This document shows, piece by piece, positions 51,388 to 59,338 of a DNA stretch of 64,000 nucleotides (the first letter of the stretch is position 1; each line of letters starts with the position of its first letter). Source of the DNA: Arthrobacter methylotrophus (lineage in GTDB: Bacteria; Actinomycetota; Actinomycetes; Actinomycetales; Micrococcaceae). The position numbers were made by a program, and so were the translations under genes. A model generated the notes under the pieces. The model searched no databases. It had not been told where the DNA came from and worked only from the letters and a program-made list of their open reading frames with translations. Where the stretch lies: contig NZ_BAABED010000001.1 of the NCBI RefSeq assembly GCF_039539965.1, positions 4,216,001-4,280,000 on the forward strand, in the 5' to 3' direction.

Positions 51388-52701
51388 TCAGCCGAGGATG
51401 CGACAGGGCACCTTGACACCCTTGATGGGCCAGTCCGTAGGGGCTATCGGGACGATCTGCTCCGGTTCGGCGCCAGGAGTCCGGCATGCCGCGCGGGCCT
51501 GCTCGAGGTGGTCCGTCCAGATTGGTCCGAACTCGCGACCCACGGCCACGGGGAAGAAGTAGACGACCATCAGCACGGCCAGAATGCCGAGCAAAGCTGG
51601 TCGCGCCGAGCCCCCCAGAACTTCCCCTAGAAGCGGCAAGAGGGCGAGGAGGAACATGGACGGCGCGACAGCGTAACGCCCGAGGTGCAAGGCGTTCCAT
51701 CCGGCGTCGTCGAATGCGGCGTAGTCGAGGAACGGGCGGAAGTTCAGGGCCACGGCCGCGCACGCTATCACGAGCGACCCGCCAAGGAACGCGCCTGCGG
51801 CCACCTTCTCCCGTATCCGGCCTCGCACAAGGATGACAGCGGACGCCGCGAGGAAGAGAGCCGCCGCCAGCGCCACGGGCACCCAACCGAAACGGACCAC
51901 CACGCGGGATATTTGCCCCGCCGTTCCGAACATTACGGCGGACGGACCGTCGACGAACCACCCGTATACGACCGATAGCCAGTTCACCGGCGGCGCGGCC
52001 GGGTTTTCGCGCGGGTACGCCAGCGTTGTGAAAACCTGCGCCCCGACACCGGCGAGGAGGGCTAGCCGCGGACCCCAAAGCCGCGCGTCTCGGAGTCGGT
52101 ATGCAAACAGGGGAACGAACACCGCAGCCTGTATCTCCGTCAGGCCGACGAGCAGCGCCGCAACTGTTAGGACGGCACCTTCAACCCATGTCCGGGGCCG
52201 TTTCAGAAGGAGCCACGGCGCCAAGTACAGGAAGTACCAATGCAGGTTCGCGAGGTTTCCGAGTGCCTCCTCCGGGCTGGCGGCAACCAGGACAGGCACC
52301 GCTGCGAACCCGAGCCGGACCCAGACATTCCTGGACAGCACGGACGAGCAGTGGAACACGAGCGCCGCGACACCGCCCACGATCAAGCACGCCGCCACGG
52401 TCACGGCGATCGCCCACGCATCCACAGGGAGCAGCCTCACGACCAGCCACGCGACGCCACGAGGCACCACGTGGAGGTACCCCTGGTACGGGGCGAAGAT
52501 GCCTCGGAGGCCGGCGTCCTTGAGCACGTCGTTGATGAAGATCCCGCCATCCTCTGCCCACAGGGTTCCGATAGCCGGGGCCGGGAGCCGCGCGAGCGAG
52601 AGCAGGGCCGAGACCAGGACGATCGACGCGTACACCACAGGGTTCCGCCAGTGGACAGTAGGAGCGAAAAAAGCGCGACGGTGCACAGTCAGGACAGCCA
52701 A
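51388..52701 (-). CDS. Polytopic membrane protein, possibly a GT-C-like enzyme
   Basis: About 437 residues with ten or more hydrophobic segments. An early extracytoplasmic loop carries AIGTLWAEDGGIFINDVL, an acidic motif placed as in GT-C membrane glycosyltransferases, but I cannot assign a family. Later loops include SPEEALGNLANLHWYFLYLAPW and YPRENPAAPPVNW. The start is doubtful: TTG 52701 or GTG 52686 precede the first conserved-looking helix; the frame continues to ATG 53013 through sequence of non-coding appearance. Confidence 0.6.
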   Translation of the reverse strand: MAVLTVHRRAFFAPTVHWRNPVVYASIVLVSALLSLARLPAPAIGTLWAEDGGIFINDVLKDAGLRGIFAPYQGYLHVVPRGVAWLVVRLLPVDAWAIAVTVAACLIVGGVAALVFHCSSVLSRNVWVRLGFAAVPVLVAASPEEALGNLANLHWYFLYLAPWLLLKRPRTWVEGAVLTVAALLVGLTEIQAAVFVPLFAYRLRDARLWGPRLALLAGVGAQVFTTLAYPRENPAAPPVNWLSVVYGWFVDGPSAVMFGTAGQISRVVVRFGWVPVALAAALFLAASAVILVRGRIREKVAAGAFLGGSLVIACAAVALNFRPFLDYAAFDDAGWNALHLGRYAVAPSMFLLALLPLLGEVLGGSARPALLGILAVLMVVYFFPVAVGREFGPIWTDHLEQARAACRTPGAEPEQIVPIAPTDWPIKGVKVPCRILG

Positions 52702-53041
52702 GCGGGGACCCCCAAGAGAAAATTGCAGACAGAATGCAAATTTTACATCGTCATCGAATCCCCGGGGCCCGCTAGTGCACCCTCTCGTGGGCAGACACGC
52801 GGTTCGCTTCCGGCAAGCGCGTGATAGGCGACTTTCGCATCCGTTCACCGGCAAGGAGAGAGTGTTTTGACCGAATGTCCGGTGGTGCGCCATCAGCCAA
52901 AGAATTACGGGCAGATGCCAGGGATAAAGCACGTTGGCTGCGATCTTCAGAGGATCTGTGAGCCCGCCGATGTCTTCCAAGGGTCCCGTCTGCACTTGGA
53001 ATGATGCCGTCAAAGCAGGTAATCAGGTTCGTTCGGCCGTC
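52702..53041. other. Intergenic region, possible leader of the membrane protein gene
   Basis: About 340 bases between the membrane protein gene and the Clp-N gene, both on the minus strand. The minus-strand frame stays open to 53013 but its product is rich in unlikely residues, and an AT-rich patch lies at 52720-52760. No repeat or palindrome was seen. Confidence 0.4.
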
Positions 53042-53515
53042 TCACTCAGTGCCGGGACCCGGGTTCTGGAGCCGGGCCTTCAGTGCCGCCGTATCCACGC
53101 CCAGCTTATTGAGCAGGACGGCTGCCGGATCGGGTTGCTGCCGTTCCAGCAGGGCGAGCAGGAGATGCCGGGTGGTGATCCTGCGGGCCTTCTCCTTGGT
53201 CGTCAGAATCAGGGCGTCCTGGATGACTGAGCGGGCGGCCGACGTGAAGGTGGTCCTGCTGCTTCCCTTCGGCGCATTCAGTGGCCCGAAGTCCCCCAGC
53301 GTGATGCCGACGGCTTCCAAGGCCTCCTGGTCGAGGGCATCGAGCTGAGCGCGGGCAGGTTCAAGGTCCACGGCCAGGACCCGGCAGCTTCCCGGGTCAT
53401 GGAGCAATCCCAGTAGCAAATGATCCGTACCGATTCTCCGGTCACCGCGGCGCTTGGCTTCCTCGGCACCGGCATGGACAGCGGTCCTGGCCTCAGCGGC
53501 AAATCGTTCAAACAT
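53042..53515 (-). CDS. Stand-alone Clp N-terminal (double Clp-N) domain protein
   Basis: 157 residues made of two Clp-N repeats: FAAEARTAVHAGAEEAKRRGDRRIGTDHLLLGLLHDPGS and FTSAARSVIQDALILTTKEKARRITTRHLLLALLERQQPDPAAVLLNKLGVD. There is no ATPase module, so it cannot unfold proteins itself; it may act as an adaptor or decoy for ClpC-like machines or as a partner of the HTH protein. It starts 7 bases after the stop of the HTH gene, with GGAAAG as ribosome site. Confidence 0.88.
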   Translation of the reverse strand: MFERFAAEARTAVHAGAEEAKRRGDRRIGTDHLLLGLLHDPGSCRVLAVDLEPARAQLDALDQEALEAVGITLGDFGPLNAPKGSSRTTFTSAARSVIQDALILTTKEKARRITTRHLLLALLERQQPDPAAVLLNKLGVDTAALKARLQNPGPGTE

Positions 53516-53522
53516 GGGAGAC

Positions 53523-53726
53523 TCACTTTCCGTATTTGGCGTGGACCGACTGCCGGGAGACGCCTAGGGCATCGCCGATTTGCTCCCAGGACCAGCCCTG
53601 CTGCCGGGCGAGGGCCACGTTGGTAGCCTCCACTCTTTCGGCCAGGCGATGCAGGGCTCCGACGGCGCGGAGGCCGGTTGCCGGGTCCGTCGCCGGGATG
53701 GGGGAAGTCAGCTCATCACCGTTCAT
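53523..53726 (-). CDS. Small helix-turn-helix regulator paired with the Clp-N gene
   Basis: 67 residues: a helical lead (LRAVGALHRLAERVEATNVALARQQGWSWEQIGDALGVSRQSVHAKYGK) that ends directly in an HTH (WSWEQIGDALGVSRQSVHAKY). The partnership of such an HTH with a Clp-N protein recurs in actinobacteria. ATG 53726 is chosen because the palindrome at 53725-53750 would otherwise lie in coding sequence; a longer frame to 53801 exists. Likely autoregulator. Confidence 0.8.
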   Translation of the reverse strand: MNGDELTSPIPATDPATGLRAVGALHRLAERVEATNVALARQQGWSWEQIGDALGVSRQSVHAKYGK

Positions 53727-53778
53727 GCTGTCAGTTTGAACTGACAGCATGCGTCTGTCAATACAGACTGACAGACGC
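53725..53778. promoter_or_regulatory. Two adjacent inverted repeats at the HTH gene start
   Basis: ATGCTGTCAGTT-TG-AACTGACAGCAT (53725-53750) has perfect 12-bp arms and overlaps the HTH start codon. Directly next to it, GCGTCTGTCA (53751-53760) and TGACAGACGC (53769-53778) form a second perfect 10-bp pair. Both contain CTGTCA/TGACAG, so one protein could bind both, probably the HTH product. Confidence 0.75.
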
Positions 53779-54300
53779 GGCGCCGGCCGAATGCGGCTCA
53801 ACCCGCCGGCGCATGGCGATCCTCGGCCAGCGGCTCAGGCCTACCAAGGTCTCGCACTCGAGGATGCCGCGCAGTCCGTCGTCGAGCATGTCCGGCTCCA
53901 GCTCCTCGAAACCCAGCCTGCGATAGTACGGTGCGTTCCACGGCACGTCGCGGAACGTGGTCAGGGTCAGCCACTCCAGCCCCTCCGCCTGCGCCCACTT
54001 TTCGGCGTTATCAAGCAGCTCACTCCCGAGACCTCGACGCGCATGCGAAGGGTGGACACTCAATTGCTCCACGTGCGCATTACCATCCAGCCGCTCAAGC
54101 AGGAGATAGGCCACGGGAACATCCGAGGCATCGGTGAAGACCAAGGCGCCGCCGCGCGTCTGGAAGAGTGCCAGCTCAGTGACGGTCAATGGCTCGTCCT
54201 CAGCGATGGCATCCATTCCTAATGAGCGGAAGATTTCGCCCGCGGCGAGTTCGATTCCGCGCAGCCGTTCCAGCTCGTCCGCGCGCGCTGCCCTGATCAT
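53758..54300 (-). CDS. GNAT-family N-acetyltransferase
   Basis: 180 residues with the GNAT core: MIRAARADELERLRGIELAAGEIFRSLG, VAYLLLERLDGNAHVEQLSVHPSHARRGLGSELLDNAEKWAQAEG (acetyl-CoA loop RRGLGS), then LTLTTFRDVPWNAPYYRRLGFEEL. Substrate unknown. Its stop lies within the second inverted repeat of the HTH gene, and its start overlaps the SRPBCC gene stop in an ATGA. Confidence 0.9.
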   Translation of the reverse strand: MIRAARADELERLRGIELAAGEIFRSLGMDAIAEDEPLTVTELALFQTRGGALVFTDASDVPVAYLLLERLDGNAHVEQLSVHPSHARRGLGSELLDNAEKWAQAEGLEWLTLTTFRDVPWNAPYYRRLGFEELEPDMLDDGLRGILECETLVGLSRWPRIAMRRRVEPHSAGAASVSLY

Positions 54301-54752
54301 GCGGCCGCACCGCTGCCAGCGAGGTATCGATTGCGCTGTTCAATGAGGTTCCGGAGGTATCTTCCCAGAACAGCTTTCTCCGCAAGCCGGCCCACCACTC
54401 CGAAAGGCGCCGCGAACTCGACACGATCGATCATGAGCGTGCCGCCGTCGTCGGGAATGAACTCATGAAGGTGCCGAAAGAACCGGAAGGGACCACGCAC
54501 TTGCTCGTCCGTGAAGGAATCGGGGAAGTGAAATTGGGTGATCCGGCTGCTCATCCGCAAGGGCAGGGCGAAATGCCAAGCCTGCCAGGTGACCTCGTCG
54601 CCTTCCGAGAGCAGTCCGGACACGACGCCGGCCACTGTGCGTTCCCGGGACCTGGCCATGGAACCAAGGTGCGCGTCAACGTTGCGGGCTAGGTCAAATA
54701 GCTCCGCGGGTTCACGTTGGATGTGGGTGTGGCAGGCGAACGAAACAGTCAC
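54297..54752 (-). CDS. SRPBCC family (polyketide cyclase/ligand-binding-like) protein
   Basis: About 151 residues: VSFACHTHIQREPAELFDLARNVDAHLGSM, LSEGDEVTWQAWHFALPLRMSSRITQF, LHEFIPDDGGTLMIDRVEFAAPFGVVGRLAEKAVLGRYLRNLIEQRNRYL. This is the START-like pattern seen in small SRPBCC proteins of actinobacteria. GTG 54752 is the most probable start; the frame stays open upstream into the 66-bp repeat. ATGA overlap with the GNAT gene. Confidence 0.8.
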   Translation of the reverse strand: MTVSFACHTHIQREPAELFDLARNVDAHLGSMARSRERTVAGVVSGLLSEGDEVTWQAWHFALPLRMSSRITQFHFPDSFTDEQVRGPFRFFRHLHEFIPDDGGTLMIDRVEFAAPFGVVGRLAEKAVLGRYLRNLIEQRNRYLAGSGAAA

Positions 54753-54791
54753 CCTTAGATCCTGCCACTGTTTCCCTTTGCGCCCGCTCAG

Positions 54792-54857
54792 CCCAACTGG
54801 CTCGCAATTGTCGTCGTTTTGAGGCCTCATAACGACAACAACTGCGAGCTAGTTGGG
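54792..54857. repeat. 66-bp inverted repeat, copy 3
   Basis: 27-nt arms (54792-54818 and 54831-54857, 24 of 27 complementary) with a 12-nt loop, in the divergent gap between the SRPBCC and FUSC genes. Same ends and geometry as the copies at 10720 and 42281. A divergent gap is not where a terminator is expected. Confidence 0.9.
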
Positions 54858-54955
54858 TCCCGCAACACAAAGCAACGTTGTGACCCAGCTAATGGCACGG
54901 ATCGTGGGGTGTTGATAGCTTCCGAGTGATCGGCTGAAATGATTGGTGGTGTCCG

Positions 54956-56014
54956 ATGCGATCAATCATGGCCCATGCCCGCGCCCTTCATGCGGTCCCA
55001 CCGGCAAGCAACGATCACCTCGCCGCAGTCCGGGTCGCACTGAGCGTCGCGGTGCCAGCATTGGTACTTCTCGCGCTCGGGCGGCCGGACCTCATCATCT
55101 ACGCAGTCTTCGGCGCCCTGACAGGCATGTACGGCCGTGCCGAGTCGCACCAATTGCGGCTCAAGCACCAGGCCCAGGCCGCCGCGGTGCTCTTGGCCGC
55201 GGTGTCCGTGGGCACTTTCTTGTCCGTCTCCCATATTCATTCATGGGGCCTCGTCGCGGTCGAATCGATCTTGGCAGGCGCGGGTTCATTGTTCTCGGAC
55301 AAAGTACGGCTCAAGCCGAACGGTCCGTTCTTCGGGATCCTGGCGCTAGGAGCATGCGCCTCCGTTCCAGCGCATATCCCGTTCTTTGCCGCCGTCTTGA
55401 TCTGCGCAGCATCAGCAACATTCTCGATGGTGGTCGGTTTTGCCGGTTGGTTCCGGCACCGGATATGGGAACGAGGCGCCATCCGGGACATTCCGGCATT
55501 CAGCGTGAAGCTCCGCCAGGCCGCCGGGATACACGCGGCCCGGTACGTGCTCGCCGTCGGCGCGGCCGGAGCCTGCGGAGTGCTCACCGGCAGCGGACAC
55601 CCCCACTGGGCCATGGCGTCGGCCGCTGTTCCACTGGCCGGAGCCGATATGCCAAGCCGGCTACACCGCGGCATCCACCGCATCGTAGGGACGTTCCTTG
55701 GCTTGGCGATTGTCGCCGTCGTACTCTTCCCCGGCCCGCTATCGCCGCTGCATTACTTCCCCGGACAAACGACGATCATCCTCGCCCTGCTGGTGATCGC
55801 TTTCCAGTTTCCCACGGAGCTGTTCATGGCCCGGCACTACGGTTGGGCCATGGTGTTCTTCACCCCGGTCATCTTGCTCATGACCCAACTGACGGTCCCC
55901 ACAGATCCGGGCGTGCTGGTCCTGGAACGCGGAGTGGAGACTTTCGTGGGAGCCGTGATCGGGATTGCGGTGGTAGTGCTGGTCCAGGCTCCGCGGTTTG
56001 CCTCGCGGAGCTAG
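54956..56014 (+). CDS. FUSC-family integral membrane protein
   Basis: 352 residues with about eight to ten helices in two similar halves, each ending in a cytoplasmic-type segment (RAESHQLRLKHQAQAAAVLLAAVSVGTFL; MPSRLHRGIHRIVGTFLGLAIVAVV). This is the fusaric-acid-resistance-like (FUSC/YccS) plan for aromatic acid efflux. Efflux of an aromatic compound is inference. Convergent with the SDR gene, one base between stops. Confidence 0.85.
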   Translation: MRSIMAHARALHAVPPASNDHLAAVRVALSVAVPALVLLALGRPDLIIYAVFGALTGMYGRAESHQLRLKHQAQAAAVLLAAVSVGTFLSVSHIHSWGLVAVESILAGAGSLFSDKVRLKPNGPFFGILALGACASVPAHIPFFAAVLICAASATFSMVVGFAGWFRHRIWERGAIRDIPAFSVKLRQAAGIHAARYVLAVGAAGACGVLTGSGHPHWAMASAAVPLAGADMPSRLHRGIHRIVGTFLGLAIVAVVLFPGPLSPLHYFPGQTTIILALLVIAFQFPTELFMARHYGWAMVFFTPVILLMTQLTVPTDPGVLVLERGVETFVGAVIGIAVVVLVQAPRFASRS

Positions 56015-56015
56015 C

Positions 56016-56792
56016 TTACTTTGCGGGGAGGCGGGGTGGACCGGAGGTAAGCTTCGCCGGCAGGAAACGCATAAAGGCTGTGATCGCCTTGTACCGCTTG
56101 GTGGGGATGGAAACGCCTTTACCCTTTGCGTTGTCTTCCAACCCTTCCCGGACAACGCGCTCGGCCTGCAGCCACAAGAAGCGCGGAGCGACCGACTTGT
56201 CCATGCCCATGCGGTCATGGAATTCGGTGTGCGTGAAACCCGGGCACACGGCCGTGACTTTCACACCGTTGCCGGCATAGGCCGTGTTCGCCCAACGGCT
56301 GAAGCTCACTTGCCAGGCCTTCGCGGCCGAATAGCTGCCCCGGTTCGCGAAGGCCGCAACACTGGCGACGTTGACAATCCGGCCGGTCCGGCGCGCCAGC
56401 ATGCCCCCCAAGGCCGCATGGCACAGCTCCATGGGCGTCTGGACGTGCAGGCGCAGGTGCCGCTTTTCGTCTTCCACATCGTTCTGTTCGAAGGACTTCA
56501 GCAGCCCGATTCCGGCGTTGTTGACCAGCACGTCCACCGGCCGCGAAGCGTCCCGCAAGCGGTCCGCCACAGCCGCGACCCCGACGTCGGAGGTCAGGTC
56601 GGCTGGCAGAACCTCCGCCGAGATACTGAAGTCCCGTTCAAGCACCTCGGCGGTTGCCCGCAGCCGCGCTTCGTCGCGGGCGACGAGGACGAGGTGGTGG
56701 CCGGATTCGGCGAGTTGGCGGGCGAATTCCGCCCCAAGCCCTGCAGTAGCGCCGGTGACCAAGGCAGTGAGTTCATTGGCTCGAGTTGTCAT
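56016..56792 (-). CDS. Short-chain dehydrogenase/reductase (SDR)
   Basis: 258 residues with TALVTGATAGLGAEFARQLAE, VDVLVNNAGIGLL, and active site VNVASVAAFANRGSYSAAKAWQVSF (Ser, Tyr-x-x-x-Lys). The fold is complete; the C-terminus (YKAITAFMRFLPAKLTSGPPRLPAK) suggests membrane contact. Substrate not assignable. It follows desD on the same strand by 45 bases but is not a known siderophore gene. Confidence 0.88.
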   Translation of the reverse strand: MTTRANELTALVTGATAGLGAEFARQLAESGHHLVLVARDEARLRATAEVLERDFSISAEVLPADLTSDVGVAAVADRLRDASRPVDVLVNNAGIGLLKSFEQNDVEDEKRHLRLHVQTPMELCHAALGGMLARRTGRIVNVASVAAFANRGSYSAAKAWQVSFSRWANTAYAGNGVKVTAVCPGFTHTEFHDRMGMDKSVAPRFLWLQAERVVREGLEDNAKGKGVSIPTKRYKAITAFMRFLPAKLTSGPPRLPAK

Positions 56793-56837
56793 GCGCCCAG
56801 ACTAGTCCCGTTGACTCCGAGTCTGGGCCGAAGTGGC

Positions 56838-58694
56838 CTACACGAACTTCGGGTTGGCGAGCCGCCCTGCTATCTGGAGGCCACCGGACGGATCCGCGAG
56901 GTCCAGCATGTGTTGGTTGTTGCGCAGCTGCAGGCGGTTCAGGCAGGAAAGCTCGAAGTCGGGCGCGAAGAGATCGTGCATGGCGAACTGCTCCGCCAGC
57001 TCCGGATGGCGCGCTTGGTATTCACGCACGACGGCGGCGGCCGTCGCCCAAAATTCGTCCTCGCTGATTGTCCCGTCCTCCACAAGGAGCGCGGCGAGGA
57101 AACGGAAGATGCAGTCGAAAACGTCGGTGAAGACGGCCAGTACCATTTCTTCGGCAGGAATCTCGGCTTTGATGCGCGAGACCTCCTCTGGAAGGTGGAG
57201 CCGCTCCCCCATCACCACGATTTCCTCGCCGATGTCCTTCATGATCGCCCGGACCGGTACGCCGTCTTCCAGCACCAGGATGACGTTCTCGCCGTGCGGC
57301 ATGAGCGCGAGTTCGTATCCATAGAGGAAATGGACCACGGGCACGAGATAGGCCTCGAAATAGCTGCGCAGCCACTCGGCCGGCGCCAGTCCCGAGCGCC
57401 GGATCAAGGCGGAGACCATCGACACACCGTCGGCATCGACGTGCAGCAGGGAAGCCATGGTCGCCAACTGCTGACCCTCCTTGAGCAAGGGAAGCGGACT
57501 CTCCCTCCACAGGGCCGACAGCATCTTCCGGTACGGGGAACCCTTCGCTGAAGCAGCCTCGTAGTAAGGGTTGTGGTACCCGATGGCTGCGGCCTCACGG
57601 ATGATGGCCAGGCCCCGGTCCTGGAGCTCCTGGTCATCGGCGATGAGTTGCTGGAGCCAATCGTTGATCGCCGGAGTGGCTCTCATGTATTCCGGCGAGA
57701 GACCCCGCATGAAGCCCATGTTCAGCACCGACATCGCGGTCTTGACGTACGACTTCTCCGGCGCGGTGGTGTTGAAGAACGTCCGGATGGATTGCTGCGC
57801 TTGGTAAACGTCCTCCCCCGTCCCCAGGTGGACGATGTGGCGCTGGGCGATTTCTGCTGCGAACGTCACGCTGAGCTTGTTGTCCCACTGCCAGGGATGC
57901 ACCGGCATGAGGAAGTAGTCCTCCGGCTCCACGCCCCTGGCCAGCAACTCCGCGTCAAAGCCGGCCAGCGTGGCGGCACCGAGCTCGGTTTCGAAGTGGG
58001 TCCGGTAATCCAAGCCCGCCCTTGAGGTGAACACGGCTTTGCTCCGGTGGACCCCGATCCATTGGAGTTGCACGGCGGCGCCGGTTTCCGGGGCGAACGA
58101 GTGGTAGTCCGAGATGCCGAAGCCGAGCCTGCCGTTGTTGGCAACGAAGCACGGATGCCCCTCGCTCATGCTCTGTTCAATCGCTTGGAAGTCGGCTGCG
58201 GGGTCCGAGCCGCCGGAAACCCCTGCAACAAGGTCCATTGAGCTGCGGCTGGCACCCTGTTTGTAGGCGTGGCTCGCCAGCGTGCTGCTGATTTCCTCAA
58301 GGTAGACGGGCAGCATCTCCTCCCGGATGCCAAGGGTGTCACGGAATTCCGTGATGAAGGCCAACGCATCCAGGGGCAGCCCGGGGGCGCCTTCCGCGGC
58401 TCCGAGCTCGATCCGCACCATGGATTCCGCGACAATCGACCAATGATCGAGCTCCAGGATCCGCGCACGAAAGCGGTACTCAACGGTGCCGTCGTCGCTG
58501 GCTAGGCTATAGAGGCCGACGCCGTCTTCACGGATCAGCTCCGGTTCCAGGAGCTCCGGGGTCAGGATGCGTTCGTGCGAAAACTCAGCGAGCGCTTTGC
58601 GGACCAGATGTCGATTGGCGATGGCCCAACGTTCCGGGTTCAGGTGGGCAGTGGACTGATCGGCGGGCATTGTCTCGTCAAGAATGCTGGTCAT
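56838..58694 (-). CDS. desD: IucA/IucC-type NIS siderophore synthetase (DesD)
   Basis: ATP-dependent ligase that joins and cyclises N-hydroxy-N-succinyl(acetyl)cadaverine into a desferrioxamine-type siderophore. 618 residues: ASRSSMDLVAGVSGGSD, GHPCFVANNGRLGFGISDYHSFAPE, VHPWQWDNKLSVTFA, KTAMSVLNMGFMRGLSPEYM, and the late ALMPHGENVILVLEDGVPVRAIMKDIGEEI, all IucA/IucC hallmarks. ATG 58694 overlaps the desC stop in an ATGA. Last gene of the desABCD operon. Confidence 0.94.
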   Translation of the reverse strand: MTSILDETMPADQSTAHLNPERWAIANRHLVRKALAEFSHERILTPELLEPELIREDGVGLYSLASDDGTVEYRFRARILELDHWSIVAESMVRIELGAAEGAPGLPLDALAFITEFRDTLGIREEMLPVYLEEISSTLASHAYKQGASRSSMDLVAGVSGGSDPAADFQAIEQSMSEGHPCFVANNGRLGFGISDYHSFAPETGAAVQLQWIGVHRSKAVFTSRAGLDYRTHFETELGAATLAGFDAELLARGVEPEDYFLMPVHPWQWDNKLSVTFAAEIAQRHIVHLGTGEDVYQAQQSIRTFFNTTAPEKSYVKTAMSVLNMGFMRGLSPEYMRATPAINDWLQQLIADDQELQDRGLAIIREAAAIGYHNPYYEAASAKGSPYRKMLSALWRESPLPLLKEGQQLATMASLLHVDADGVSMVSALIRRSGLAPAEWLRSYFEAYLVPVVHFLYGYELALMPHGENVILVLEDGVPVRAIMKDIGEEIVVMGERLHLPEEVSRIKAEIPAEEMVLAVFTDVFDCIFRFLAALLVEDGTISEDEFWATAAAVVREYQARHPELAEQFAMHDLFAPDFELSCLNRLQLRNNQHMLDLADPSGGLQIAGRLANPKFV

Positions 58695-59338
58695 CGCTGT
58701 TCTCCTACGGTTTCCGCTGCATTGGCAGCGAGGATGGGTGTCAGGGTCGCGAGGAAATCGGCGCGCGTGCAAAAGCTCAGCAGCGCTTCCTTGCGGGTTT
58801 CGGGCTGGCTGGTTTCGGGCTGGCCTGTTTCGGGCTGGTGGGTTTCGGTGCAGCCCGGTGCCTGCTCGACGGCGGGAAGCGTCACCAGACCGCTGGCGCG
58901 GAAGCCCACGCGTTGGTTGAGGAGGTGGATCTTGTGGTTTCGGGAATCCGGTTCCACCACGACGCGTGCCGTCCCGGGATCTTCGAAGAGGTGCGCCATG
59001 ACGGATTGCATCACGCAGGTGGTGTACCCGGGAATCGAAGGGCCGGCGGGCGCGGCCACCAGGAGGTGCATTCCGGTGTCGCCCGGCTGCACGTTGTAGA
59101 CGCTGGCCAAAGGCGACTCCTCGGGCCGGTACCTTTCCATCAGGAACGCGGGGACGCCGCCGTCGAGGCCTAGGAACGCTTGGTGGTGACCGCTGCCGGC
59201 GATGCGCGTGTACTCCTCCACAACGTCCTGGACTGTTGCCGACACCATGCCCCAGAAGCGCGCACGCGCCGCGCTCACCCAGCTGTGGAGGAGAACTGCA
59301 TCGGCGGCCGGATCGACGGGACGGAAAGTAAACGTCAC
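58691..59338 (-). CDS. desC: Hydroxycadaverine acyltransferase (DesC, GNAT-like)
   Basis: Acylates N-hydroxycadaverine from an acyl-CoA. 215 residues of the siderophore acyltransferase group: HSWVSAARARFWGM, VEEYTRIAGSGHHQAFLGLDGGVPAFLMERYRP, GMHLLVAAP, and ARVVVEPDSRNHKIHLLNQRVGF. GTG 59338 overlaps desB in a GTGA. Near the C-terminus a 15-bp tandem repeat (58796-58850 on the + strand) encodes QPETG/QPETS-type repeats, inserted before the last helix. Confidence 0.9.
   Translation of the reverse strand: MTFTFRPVDPAADAVLLHSWVSAARARFWGMVSATVQDVVEEYTRIAGSGHHQAFLGLDGGVPAFLMERYRPEESPLASVYNVQPGDTGMHLLVAAPAGPSIPGYTTCVMQSVMAHLFEDPGTARVVVEPDSRNHKIHLLNQRVGFRASGLVTLPAVEQAPGCTETHQPETGQPETSQPETRKEALLSFCTRADFLATLTPILAANAAETVGEQR

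Noticed and set aside
52702..53013. Upstream extension of the polytopic membrane protein
   Set aside because: Open frame but unlike protein in composition and crossing an AT-rich patch; kept only as an uncertain start.
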